From positions 1-64,000 of the forward strand of contig JAWVFT010000047.1 in assembly GCA_033855775.1 (NCBI GenBank): a stretch of DNA of 64,000 nt, in the 5' to 3' direction. The translations under genes were made by a program, and so were the position numbers. The stretch comes from DASVTR01 sp033855775. Lineage in GTDB: Bacteria > Acidobacteriota > Blastocatellia > Pyrinomonadales > Pyrinomonadaceae. Below are positions 33,392 through 41,578 of this stretch, one piece after another. Each line of letters begins with the position of its first letter. Position 1 is the first letter of the stretch. The notes below the pieces were generated by a model. That model was not told where the DNA came from and ran no database searches. It saw only the letters and a list, made by a program, of their open reading frames with translations.

Positions 33392-35084
33392 ATATATCTT
33401 CGTGACGGGCGGCGTGGTTTCGAGTCTGGGCAAGGGGCTGGCGGCATCTTCCATCGGCTGCCTGCTGGAAGCGCGCGGCCTGCGCGTCGCGCTGATTAAG
33501 CTCGACCCTTACATCAACGTTGACCCCGGCACGATGTCGCCCTTCCAGCACGGCGAAGTCTTCGTCACGGACGACGGGGCCGAAACCGATTTGGACCTCG
33601 GCCACTACGAACGCTTCACGCACGCCCAACTCTCGCAGGCCAACAACTGGACGACCGGGCGCATCTATCTCTCCGTCATCGAAAAAGAGCGGCGCGGCGA
33701 TTACCTCGGCAAGACCATTCAAGTCATTCCGCACATCACCAACGAGATTAAGGATGCCGTGCGCGGCGTCGCCACTAAAGGCCAGCCGGACGTTGTGATT
33801 GTCGAAATCGGCGGCACCGTCGGCGACATCGAGAGCCTGCCTTTCCTCGAAGCGATTCGACAGATGGGCAACGAAGAGGGGCGCGAGAATGCCATCTTCA
33901 TACATCTGACGCTCGTGCCGTATATCGCCGCCGCCGGAGAGTTGAAGACCAAGCCGACGCAGCATTCCGTGCGCGACTTGATGCAGATTGGAATCGCGCC
34001 GGACATCTTGCTTTGCCGCTCAGACCGCACGCTGCCGCGCGACCTGCGTTCCAAGATTGCGCTCTTTTGTAACGTCAAAGAGTCAGCCGTCATCACGGCG
34101 CAGGACGTTGACACGATTTACGAAGTCCCGCTCGCCTTTCATGAGCAAGGCTTGGACGAACTGATTATCAGCTTGCTGCACCTGACCGACCGCGCCGCGC
34201 ACACAGACCTTTCAAGCTGGCGCGAACTGGTCAACACGGTCAGAGAGCCTGCGGCTGAAACGACCATCGCCATCGTCGGCAAGTATGTCGAGTTGGAGGA
34301 TTCCTACAAGTCGCTGCGTGAAGCCCTGACGCACGGCGGCGTCGCCAACAACCTGCGCGTCAACGTGCGCTGGATTGAGTCGGAAGATTTGATGGAGGAG
34401 GACGCCGAAACGCGCCTGCGCGACTTTGACGCTATCCTCGTTCCCGGCGGCTTCGGCAAGCGCGGCGTGGCCGGAATGATTAAAGCCATCACCTACGCGC
34501 GCAAGACGCGCACGCCCTACTTCGGCATCTGTCTGGGCATGCAGACGGCCTGCATCGAATACGCGCGCAGCATGTGCGGCCTGAAGGACGCAGACTCGAC
34601 CGAGTTTGACAAGAACACGCCGTATCCCGTCATCTTCAAACTGCGCGACCTCGTGGGCGTCGAAGAATACGGTGGCACGATGCGTCTCGGCGCTTGCCCT
34701 TGCGAATTGTCGGAAGGCTCGCTGGCGCGCGAAGTCTATGGCGGGGCCGCCGAAATCAGCGAGCGTCATCGTCATCGTTACGAGTTCAACCCGGAGTTTC
34801 GTGAGACGCTGGAACGCGCGGGCCTGCGCGTCACGGGCATCTCGCCGGACAAGAAATTCGTCGAGATGGTCGAACTGCCGCGCGAAGCTCATCCGTGGTT
34901 TCTCGGCTGCCAGTTTCATCCCGAATACAAATCGAAACCGCTCAGCGCGCACCCGCTCTTCGCAGGCTTCGTCCGCGCGGCTTATGAGAATCGCTTGCGC
35001 AACGAAGCGGCGGTCGAGCCGCACGCCGCTTCGGACACAATCGCGCATGAGCACGAGCGCGCGGGCGTCGCGGGCGACGATTAA
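33384..35084 (+). CDS. pyrG: CTP synthase
   Basis: Aminates UTP to CTP with glutamine and ATP. 566 aa. N-terminal synthetase domain: KYIFVTGGVVSSLGKGLAAS, DPYINVDPGTMSPFQHGEV, LGHYERF. C-terminal class I glutaminase: ILVPGGFGKRGVAGMI, YFGICLGMQTACIEYARS with the nucleophile Cys, and CQFHPEYKSKP with the catalytic His and Glu. The C-terminal 25 residues are an extra variable tail. CTP is the co-substrate of KdsB encoded just upstream; pyrG next to kdsA is also seen in pseudomonads. Confidence 0.97.
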   Translation: MPKYIFVTGGVVSSLGKGLAASSIGCLLEARGLRVALIKLDPYINVDPGTMSPFQHGEVFVTDDGAETDLDLGHYERFTHAQLSQANNWTTGRIYLSVIEKERRGDYLGKTIQVIPHITNEIKDAVRGVATKGQPDVVIVEIGGTVGDIESLPFLEAIRQMGNEEGRENAIFIHLTLVPYIAAAGELKTKPTQHSVRDLMQIGIAPDILLCRSDRTLPRDLRSKIALFCNVKESAVITAQDVDTIYEVPLAFHEQGLDELIISLLHLTDRAAHTDLSSWRELVNTVREPAAETTIAIVGKYVELEDSYKSLREALTHGGVANNLRVNVRWIESEDLMEEDAETRLRDFDAILVPGGFGKRGVAGMIKAITYARKTRTPYFGICLGMQTACIEYARSMCGLKDADSTEFDKNTPYPVIFKLRDLVGVEEYGGTMRLGACPCELSEGSLAREVYGGAAEISERHRHRYEFNPEFRETLERAGLRVTGISPDKKFVEMVELPREAHPWFLGCQFHPEYKSKPLSAHPLFAGFVRAAYENRLRNEAAVEPHAASDTIAHEHERAGVAGDD

Positions 35085-35089
35085 GAGAG

Positions 35090-35168
35090 CAGTGGCAAGT
35101 GACAGTTGACGAGTGACAAGTTAAAATCTTGTTCTGACTTGTCGCCGGTCATTCGCTGCTTGTCACTG
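35090..35168. repeat. GTGACAAG-type inverted repeat after pyrG
   Basis: Left: CAGTGGCAAGTGAC then CGAGTGACAAG; right: CTTGTC then GCTTGTCACTG. Outer and inner words pair as inverses. It begins 5 bp after the pyrG stop and ends 5 bp before the kinase ATG. Confidence 0.75.
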
Positions 35169-35173
35169 AGTTT

Positions 35174-36862
35174 ATGCTTCACTGTCCCACATGCGGTCGA
35201 ACTTTCGCTGACGACGCGCAATTCTGTCCTTCGGACGGAACGCCCTTGCGCGCCGACTCGACCGTCGCGGGCAACATTCCCATAGACCCTTTAGTCGGGC
35301 GCACGCTGGACGAGAAGTATCGTCTTGACGAACGGCTCGGCACGGGCGGCATGGGAACCGTCTATCGCGCGACGCACTTGCTGATTGATAGACCCGTCGC
35401 CGTCAAGTTGCTCAACCCGCGTTTCGTCGAAGACGAAGCGGCGCAGGCGCGCTTTCGTCGTGAAGCGCGAGCCGCGGGGCGCTTGCAGCACTCGAACGCC
35501 GTCGCCGTCACGGATTTCGGTCGCACCTCGGACGGCTACGTCTACATCGTGATGGAACTGCTTGAGGGCCGCACGCTGCGCGACGTGCTGGCGCGCGAGG
35601 CTCCGCTCGACACGGCGCGCTCCGTCTCGATGATGCTGCAAATCTCTGCGGCGGTCGCCGCGGCCCACGAAGCCGGAATCATTCATCGTGATTTGAAGCC
35701 CGCCAATATCTTCATCGTTCAACGCAAGGACGCGCCGCCCTTCGTCAAGGTGCTAGACTTCGGCATCGCCAAGCTGGCCGCCGAATCAATCGACGACGAA
35801 GACCCGAAAACTTTAACGGCGGTCGGCGTCATGATTGGCACGCCCAAGTACATGTCGCCGGAACAATGCGACGGCGGCCCGCTCTCGCCCGCCTCCGATG
35901 TTTACAGCCTCGGCATCATCCTTTATGAAATGCTGACCGGCACGACGCCCTTCACCGGAACCAGCCCGCTCGCCATCGCTCTCAAGCATTCGACCGAAGA
36001 GCCGCGCCCGCCGCGCGAATGGGTCGTCACGATTCCGCCTGCGATTGAAGAACTCGTGCTCAAGGCTCTGGAAAAGAATCCGCTGGCGCGACCGCAGAAC
36101 GCCGCGGAGTTTCGCCGCGAGTTGTACGCGACCGCAGAGCGTCTCGGGCTTGAGCATTCCGCGAACCTGAGCGTGCCGTCGCTGGAAACGTTGCGCAGCG
36201 CGGGAACCGAAACGCCTTCCGGCAGATTGGTGATTGACATCGGGCGGCTACGCGAACAACGTGCCTTGGCTTCAAGCGGCGGCGACGGCAAAGCGGAAGC
36301 TGCCGCGACCTCCGAGATGAAGGCCGCGCGAACGCAGAGCATAGTTAAAGAGCCAAACGTCGCCGCCATCGCTCCGGTCGAAGACGTTGCTCCGGTCGCA
36401 GATGTTGCTTCGGTCGCTGCCGCTCCCGCTGCTTCGCCCGCGCGTTCGACCAAGCCGTTGGACATCGCGCGCATCAGAGTCTTCTTCGAGCAGAAGAAGC
36501 CTTTATTAAAACAGCCGCGCGTGCTGGCGAGCGTCATCGCTTTATTCTTCGTCATCGTCGTGGCGTCGGCCCTCGCCCTCAGGTCTTCGCGCGCTCCGTC
36601 TGCGAACACCAACGCGGCGATAGAATCCGCGCCCACGCCGTCGGAAACCGCGTCGCCGCAGCAAGCCACGCCGTCGCCTGAAAGCGAGGCGTCGCCCGAT
36701 GAACACAAGACGACGAACCAGTCTTCGCGTCATGAACAGTCGAACAAAACCGTGAGCAACAATCAGGACAAGAAGAACGACAAGAACATCCTTGAAAAGA
36801 GCGCGGATAAATTAAAGAGCGGGGCGAAGAAGATTAAGAAGATTTTCAAGAATCCGTTTTAA
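35174..36862 (+). CDS. Hanks-type serine/threonine protein kinase with zinc-ribbon and TM segment
   Basis: A 562-aa sensor-type kinase. Residues 1-22 form a three-Cys ribbon (CPTCG and FCPSDG). The kinase domain spans about 48-315: glycine loop RLGTGGMGTVYRA, Lys in VAVKLL, catalytic HRDLKPANIFIV (His171-Arg172-Asp173), DFGIAKL and GTPKYMSPEQC. An Ala/Val/Pro-rich linker follows to 440, one membrane segment at about 449-470 (LASVIALFFVIVVASALAL), then a Ser/Thr/Pro tail ending in a Lys-rich stretch (GAKKIKKIFKNPF). Kinase cytoplasmic, tail outside. Inserted between pyrG and kdsA. Confidence 0.92.
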   Translation: MLHCPTCGRTFADDAQFCPSDGTPLRADSTVAGNIPIDPLVGRTLDEKYRLDERLGTGGMGTVYRATHLLIDRPVAVKLLNPRFVEDEAAQARFRREARAAGRLQHSNAVAVTDFGRTSDGYVYIVMELLEGRTLRDVLAREAPLDTARSVSMMLQISAAVAAAHEAGIIHRDLKPANIFIVQRKDAPPFVKVLDFGIAKLAAESIDDEDPKTLTAVGVMIGTPKYMSPEQCDGGPLSPASDVYSLGIILYEMLTGTTPFTGTSPLAIALKHSTEEPRPPREWVVTIPPAIEELVLKALEKNPLARPQNAAEFRRELYATAERLGLEHSANLSVPSLETLRSAGTETPSGRLVIDIGRLREQRALASSGGDGKAEAAATSEMKAARTQSIVKEPNVAAIAPVEDVAPVADVASVAAAPAASPARSTKPLDIARIRVFFEQKKPLLKQPRVLASVIALFFVIVVASALALRSSRAPSANTNAAIESAPTPSETASPQQATPSPESEASPDEHKTTNQSSRHEQSNKTVSNNQDKKNDKNILEKSADKLKSGAKKIKKIFKNPF

Positions 36863-36889
36863 GCTAAAGCGGCGGGAGGAAGCCTTAGA

Positions 36890-37738
36890 TTGCAGAAACA
36901 ACCATTCAGTGTCGGCCCGGCGACGTTCGGCGACGGACGTTTGACGTTGATTGCAGGGCCGTGCGTCATCGAGTCGCAAGAGCACGCGATGATGATGGCC
37001 CGCGAATGCGCGGCGCGCGCCAGCGATGCCGGACTCGACTTCGTTTTCAAATCGTCGTTCGACAAAGCCAACCGCTCTTCAATCGAAAGCTTTCGCGGGT
37101 TAGGCATGAAAGCGGGGCTTGATGTGCTCAAGCGCGTCAAGGAAGAGTTGGGCCTCGCGGTCGTGACGGACGTGCACGACGCGGCGCAGGTCGAAGCGGT
37201 GGCGGAAGTCGTTGACATCTTGCAGATACCCGCCTTCCTGTGTCGCCAGACCGATTTAATCACGGCGGCGGCGCAGACGGGGCGGGCCGTCAACGTCAAG
37301 AAGGGACAGTTTCTAGCGCCGGAGGACGCGCGCAATATCGTCTTGAAGGCGCGGGGCGCGGGCTGCGAAAAATTGTTGCTGACTGAGAGAGGCGCGAGCT
37401 TCGGCTATCATAATCTGGTGGTTGACATGCGCTCGTTTCCCATCATGCGCGAGTTTGGCGCTCCCGTCGTCTTCGATGTCACTCACTCTCTGCAACTGCC
37501 GGGCGGCCTCGGCCATGCAACCGGCGGCCAGCCGAAGTTCATCGAACCGCTCGCTCGCGCGGGCGTCGCTTGCGGCGTGGATGCCGTCTTCATGGAAGTC
37601 CACGACCGGCCCGAAGTCGCGCCTTCGGACGGCCCGAACATGTTGCCGCTGGCGCGGCTCGGCGCGCTCTTGAAGATGCTGCGCGAGATACACGAACTGG
37701 TCGGGCGTAGCGCTGCGGAATCAGCGCACGCTGATTGA
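36890..37738 (+). CDS. kdsA: 3-deoxy-8-phosphooctulonate synthase
   Basis: Condenses arabinose-5-phosphate with PEP to Kdo-8-phosphate. 282 aa. Landmarks: LIAGPCVIESQEHAM, VFKSSFDKANRSSIESFRG, IPAFLCRQTDLITAAAQTG, VNVKKGQFLAPEDARN and VFDVTHSLQLPGG. The Cys in AGPCVIE corresponds to the metal ligand of metal-dependent (Aquifex-type) enzymes, whereas the E. coli enzyme has Asn there. TTG start at 36890, supported by GGGAGG 10 bp upstream; no ATG alternative fits. It starts 27 bp after the kinase gene. Confidence 0.95.
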   Translation: MQKQPFSVGPATFGDGRLTLIAGPCVIESQEHAMMMARECAARASDAGLDFVFKSSFDKANRSSIESFRGLGMKAGLDVLKRVKEELGLAVVTDVHDAAQVEAVAEVVDILQIPAFLCRQTDLITAAAQTGRAVNVKKGQFLAPEDARNIVLKARGAGCEKLLLTERGASFGYHNLVVDMRSFPIMREFGAPVVFDVTHSLQLPGGLGHATGGQPKFIEPLARAGVACGVDAVFMEVHDRPEVAPSDGPNMLPLARLGALLKMLREIHELVGRSAAESAHAD

Positions 37739-37796
37739 CTCTAGGTTAAGAGCGTCTTCGTTCCACATTAAAAAATCCCAGACGTTTGTTGGAAGC

Positions 37797-40097
37797 ATGA
37801 AAATCATCAACACTTTTTTATTGCTCTGTCTCTCTGTTCTCGTGTGGGCAATGACGCCGGCGGTCAGGGCTCAGGACGTGCCGCTAGCCGCTTGGCAGGT
37901 GACGCGCTTCGACATCAGCGTGGACGCGCTCAACGCCGACCGTGATTTAAGAGCGACCGCGCGCCTCACGCTCCGCAACGTCGGCAAGGGAGCGGGCAGC
38001 CAGCCCGGACTGCGCCTGAATCCGAAAGCGGAAGTCAAAGATGTCAGCGTGGGCGGAGCGGCGGCGACCTTTCGTTCCGCTATCGAAGCGCGCGGCAACC
38101 TGCAACGCTTGACGGTCAACCTGCCGTCGCCGGTCGCCCCGAACGCGACGGTCGAAGTCGTCATCTCGTATCGTTTGAACGTCGCGGAAAATTCCGGGCT
38201 GGCCGCCATCGCTCCAAGCAGCAGCCAGTTTCTTCCGCTCTCAACTTGGTACCCGACCGCCAATACGCAGTTCGCCTTGCGCGGCCCTGACACAGCGCCT
38301 TTTAGTTTGAAAGTCAGCGGCGCAAACGTCGTCTCGTCCGGCGTTCAGAGCAGCAACGGGCAGTATGAGCAAGCGTTGCATGCTCAACCATTTTTCATAG
38401 AGGGACAATGGGAGAGCGTCGAAGCCACAGGAGCCGATGCTCGCGGCATCAACGCTTTGCTACCGAAGGGCGCGAGCGCGGACGAGCGCAAGCAGGCCGA
38501 AGCAATCATCGCTCTGGCCGGAGCCGCGCGCTCTTACTTTGCTACGCTGCTCGGCCCCGCGCCGGAAGCGCCCGTTCGTCTCATCGCCGTCACAAGGGGC
38601 GCGGGCTTTACAGACACCGGAACGCTCCTGCTCGACGCAGCCGCTTTTCGCCGCACGAAGATTGACGCGGCGACGGCTCTGCTGGTGGCCGAAGCCGTCG
38701 CTCACTTGTGGATTGGCGGCAAGACGGCGATTCGCGGCGAGGGCTTGGGCTCCGTGCGCGAAGGGCTGACGCGCTATCTGGCGACGCTCTTTCTGGAGAA
38801 GCAGTTCGGGCGCGAGACAGCCGAGGCAGAACGTTTGCGCGAACGCATCGCCTACGCGGGCATCGCCAAACGCGACACCCCGCTAACGCTCGCAACGCCG
38901 CTCGACAGCGGTTACTACGTCTCCGTCACAAACAAGGGCGCGATGATTTGGCGACAGGTTGACCGAGCGCTCGGACGCGAAGCGTTCATGGAAGCGTTGC
39001 GCTCGCAACTGCAAGCGAAGGCCGGAGACGCTGGCGGGCTGACACTTGCCACCTTGCGTCAGGCTTTCGTCGAGCGCGGCAACGCGGCTTTGAAGAGCGC
39101 GCTCGATCAGGAGTTTGACCAACCGACCGACATGGATTTGATGGTCGGGCTGCCGCAGCAGAGAGGCGCGCAATGGGTCGCCGCCGTGCGCAACACGGGC
39201 GCTTTTGACGCGGCTGTGACGGTGCAGGCGACAACCGCAAGCGGCCAACGCTTGAGCGTCGAGACGAACATCCCTGCGCGCGGTTTCGGCGAGGCTGTCT
39301 TCAACACGACGGCGCAACCGGCGCGCGTCGAAATTGACCCAGACAAGTTTTACCCGCAGCTTGACTACACCAACGACGTTGCGCCGCGCACGCGCTTGAG
39401 CGAGGAAGCCCTCGCCGAAGCGACTACTCTGTTCGCGCAGCAAAACTATCCGCGCGTCGAAGCCATCACGCGCGAAGTCCTGACGCTCGCCGCTGGCATC
39501 ACGGAGGCGCGCGTGCTGCTGGCGCGCGCTCTTCTGGCGCAGAACAAGGTGGACGAAGCGGAGAAAGAATTTCGCGCGGCGTTGGACACGACCGCCCCCG
39601 CCCCGTCCACGCTCGCGTGGGCCAACATCGGGCTCGGCGAAATCAGTTTGCGTAAAGGGCAGGCGGCTGATGCCGCGCGTCGTTTCAATGAAGCGGTGCG
39701 CGCCGATGCAGAGTATGCTTCGACCTTAGCCGCTCGCGCCGGGCGCATCAAGGCCGAGACGGCAGCCAACGCCGCGCCGCCGCCCGATGAAGCCGCGCGC
39801 GCTTTCATCGCTCAACTAGACCAAGCCATCAAGAGCGGCAGGAAGGCCGAGCTTGAAGCCATGATTATGCCCGGCGAATTGACGAGCTTTGTCAGAGGCA
39901 TTACCGCCAGCCAGCCGGAGGCTTGGGCGACGCGCGTGCTGCGCACGGAGACGTTGGACGCCAACCGCTTGGCGGCTGACGTGAGCATCACCGCGCGGCA
40001 GTTGGGGCGAGATCAAGCAGGCACGGCTGTGCTCGTGCTCGCGCGCGTGAACAACGTTTGGAAGCTGGCCGGGATAGAATTTTTCGAGGTGCGTTAA
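37797..40097 (+). CDS. M1-aminopeptidase-like protein without catalytic motif, C-terminal TPR
   Basis: A 766-aa exported protein. Signal peptide to about residue 25 (ending VRAQD). Residues 30-210 look like the M1 N-terminal beta domain. At 296-306 the sequence VAEAVAHLWIG occupies the place of the zinc motif (normally HExxHxW), with only the second His (His303) and the Trp kept: H to Glu299, E to Ala300. REGLTRYLATLFLEKQFG replaces the second half-site. Residues about 520-650 form TPR helices (ALLAQNKVDEAEKEFRAAL), followed by a small domain. Probably a non-catalytic scaffold. It lies between kdsA and kdsC with short gaps. Confidence 0.7.
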   Translation: MKIINTFLLLCLSVLVWAMTPAVRAQDVPLAAWQVTRFDISVDALNADRDLRATARLTLRNVGKGAGSQPGLRLNPKAEVKDVSVGGAAATFRSAIEARGNLQRLTVNLPSPVAPNATVEVVISYRLNVAENSGLAAIAPSSSQFLPLSTWYPTANTQFALRGPDTAPFSLKVSGANVVSSGVQSSNGQYEQALHAQPFFIEGQWESVEATGADARGINALLPKGASADERKQAEAIIALAGAARSYFATLLGPAPEAPVRLIAVTRGAGFTDTGTLLLDAAAFRRTKIDAATALLVAEAVAHLWIGGKTAIRGEGLGSVREGLTRYLATLFLEKQFGRETAEAERLRERIAYAGIAKRDTPLTLATPLDSGYYVSVTNKGAMIWRQVDRALGREAFMEALRSQLQAKAGDAGGLTLATLRQAFVERGNAALKSALDQEFDQPTDMDLMVGLPQQRGAQWVAAVRNTGAFDAAVTVQATTASGQRLSVETNIPARGFGEAVFNTTAQPARVEIDPDKFYPQLDYTNDVAPRTRLSEEALAEATTLFAQQNYPRVEAITREVLTLAAGITEARVLLARALLAQNKVDEAEKEFRAALDTTAPAPSTLAWANIGLGEISLRKGQAADAARRFNEAVRADAEYASTLAARAGRIKAETAANAAPPPDEAARAFIAQLDQAIKSGRKAELEAMIMPGELTSFVRGITASQPEAWATRVLRTETLDANRLAADVSITARQLGRDQAGTAVLVLARVNNVWKLAGIEFFEVR

Positions 40098-40103
40098 GGA
40101 TTG

Positions 40104-40637
40104 ATGGACACTTGGGCCGAACTTGAAAAGCGCGCCGCGCGCGTGAAGTTGCTGCTGATGGATTGCGACGGCGTGTTGACCGACGGGCGTATCACTTTGT
40201 TGCCCGACGGCGACGAACAGAAAAGCTTTCACACGCGCGACGGCCACGGCCTCGTGCTCCTTCATCGCGCGGGCCTCAGTTCGGGCATCATCTCCGGGCG
40301 CACTTCTTCATCCGTCACGCGCCGCGCCAGCGACTTAGGTATCCGCTACGTCCGGCAGGGAACTTGGGACAAGATAGTCGAGTTTGAAGAGACGCTCGCG
40401 GAAGCCGGAGTTGACGAAAGCGAGACGGCTTTCATCGGCGACGACGTGACCGATATTCCGTTGATGCAGAGAGTCGGCTTGGCTGTGGCTGTGGCGGACG
40501 CGACCGAAGAGACACGCGCCGCCGCGCACTATGTCACGCAACTGCCGGGCGGCTTCGGGGCCGTGCGCGAGGTCACGGACTTGATTCTCAAAGCGCAGGG
40601 TCGTTGGGCCGAGTTGATGCGCAAGTACATCAAGTGA
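40104..40637 (+). CDS. kdsC: Kdo-8-phosphate phosphatase (KdsC, HAD family)
   Basis: Hydrolyses Kdo-8-phosphate to Kdo. 177 aa, C0-type HAD without a cap, as expected for KdsC tetramers. Motif I LLLMDCDGVLTDGRI; motif II SGIISGRTSSSV; motif III/IV FIGDDVTDIPLMQRVGLAVAV with the Mg-binding Asp pair. The C-terminus GGFGAVREVTDLIL is the typical active-site tail of the neighbouring subunit. ATG at 40104 (TTG at 40101 is an alternative), AAGGA just upstream. Third Kdo gene of the region. Confidence 0.94.
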   Translation: MDTWAELEKRAARVKLLLMDCDGVLTDGRITLLPDGDEQKSFHTRDGHGLVLLHRAGLSSGIISGRTSSSVTRRASDLGIRYVRQGTWDKIVEFEETLAEAGVDESETAFIGDDVTDIPLMQRVGLAVAVADATEETRAAAHYVTQLPGGFGAVREVTDLILKAQGRWAELMRKYIK

Positions 40638-40764
40638 ACGCGGGCGCTAGCGTTGGCCTTGAAGGACGCGCGCGAGCGCTAAGCTTGAGAGCGCGCGAGT
40701 TTGACTTTCATCCGTCGCAAGCAGCATGCTGTGATTCAATTTTCAAGTGGGGAGAGAACAAAAG

Positions 40765-41145
40765 GTGGAAACCGCTAAACACGTCCTGTTCGTCGAGGAC
40801 ACTTCCGACACGCGCGACCTTGTGGAGTTCAGCTTGAAGCAGGACGGCTTTGAAGTCACCAGCGCGCAGACCGCCAACGAGGGCTTGCGGCTGGCGCGCG
40901 AGAAATCGTTCGCGCTGATTCTGCTCGACATCGGATTGCCCGACAAAGACGGCCTCGAACTCTGCCGCGACATACGCCTCTTCGACCAGCAAACGCCGAT
41001 TCTCTTCTACACGGCCTTCGCCGAACTGCTCGACCTTGAAGAGGCCGAGAAGGCAGGGGCGCAAGGCTGCCTGCGCAAGCCCGAAGACACGCCGCGCCTC
41101 GGCGAGATTGCCCGCCGGTTAATCGAAGAGACAGCGCGCGGCTAA
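40765..41145 (+). CDS. Stand-alone response-regulator receiver protein
   Basis: 126-aa CheY-like receiver without an output domain. Acidic pair VLFVEDTSDTRD; acceptor Asp in LILLDIGLPDKDGLEL; Thr in LFYTAF; Lys in LRKPED. The GTG at 40765 has GGGGAG 10 bp upstream, and I prefer it to the GTG at 40747. It sits between kdsC and a tRNA gene, with no kinase beside it. Role unknown; it may relay signals from a distant kinase. Confidence 0.85.
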   Translation: METAKHVLFVEDTSDTRDLVEFSLKQDGFEVTSAQTANEGLRLAREKSFALILLDIGLPDKDGLELCRDIRLFDQQTPILFYTAFAELLDLEEAEKAGAQGCLRKPEDTPRLGEIARRLIEETARG

Positions 41146-41175
41146 ACGCTTGCGCCCGCTCTCGACACGATTGAT

Positions 41176-41204
41176 TTGACAGTCGTTCAGGGCTTGATTA
41201 TCTT
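41176..41204 (+). promoter_or_regulatory. Near-consensus sigma70 promoter for tRNA-Gly
   Basis: TTGACA (41176-41181), 17-bp spacer, TATCTT (41199-41204). The start of transcription would be about 41211, giving a leader of roughly 68 nt that consists largely of an inverted repeat before the tRNA. Confidence 0.7.
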
Positions 41205-41221
41205 AACTGGCAACCAAGTTG

Positions 41222-41275
41222 GATGAAGCCGAACGATGAAAGCCTTGCTCGTCCTTCATCCTTCCGGCTTGTTCT
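41222..41275. repeat. Inverted repeat in the tRNA-Gly leader
   Basis: AAGCCG (41226-41231) and GATGAA words on the left; CTTCATCC and CCGGCTT on the right. It lies between the promoter and the tRNA and ends 3 bp before the acceptor stem, so the precursor would carry a hairpin next to the RNase P cleavage site. Confidence 0.6.
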
Positions 41276-41278
41276 TGT

Positions 41279-41350
41279 GCGGGCGTAACTCAATGGTAGA
41301 GTGTCAGCTTCCCAAGCTGAAAGTTGCGAGTTCGATCCTCGTCGCCCGCT
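41279..41350 (+). tRNA. tRNA-Gly (CCC anticodon)
   Basis: 72-nt cloverleaf. Acceptor GCGGGCG/CGCCCGC; D arm ACTC-AATGGTA-GAGT; anticodon arm TCAGC-TTCCCAA-GCTGA with anticodon CCC; T arm GCGAG-TTCGATC-CTCGT; discriminator T. No CCA is encoded; TTTT follows within a few bases. Confidence 0.96.
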
Positions 41351-41578
41351 TTTATCATATCTGAGCAAACAACTCTTCCGGCGGGCTTTCAGCCGGATAT
41401 GTGCCTGGCGGGACGTATCGTTAATGAGCGCCGCCGAAGAGCGAAGCGTATGCTTTGCTCACAACTTGAGCGCGGCTGGCTGCGTTCGTCTCGGCTTTTA
41501 GAGCGCGCGGCGACTGGCACAATGGTTGCGATGAAGAATCAGCTTGCAGCGTTAATCCAGACAGGAGGACGACATATC
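41351..41578. other. Gap between tRNA-Gly and lipoprotein gene
   Basis: A reading frame crosses this stretch and the tRNA into the lipoprotein gene, but it has no family features and includes tRNA sequence, so I regard it as untranslated. AGGAGG at 41563-41568 is the ribosome site of the next gene. Confidence 0.6.

Noticed and set aside
41324..41578. In-frame extension of the lipoprotein gene
   Set aside because: It would translate part of tRNA-Gly and lacks a ribosome site; the TTG at 41579 with AGGAGG and a lipobox is clearly better.
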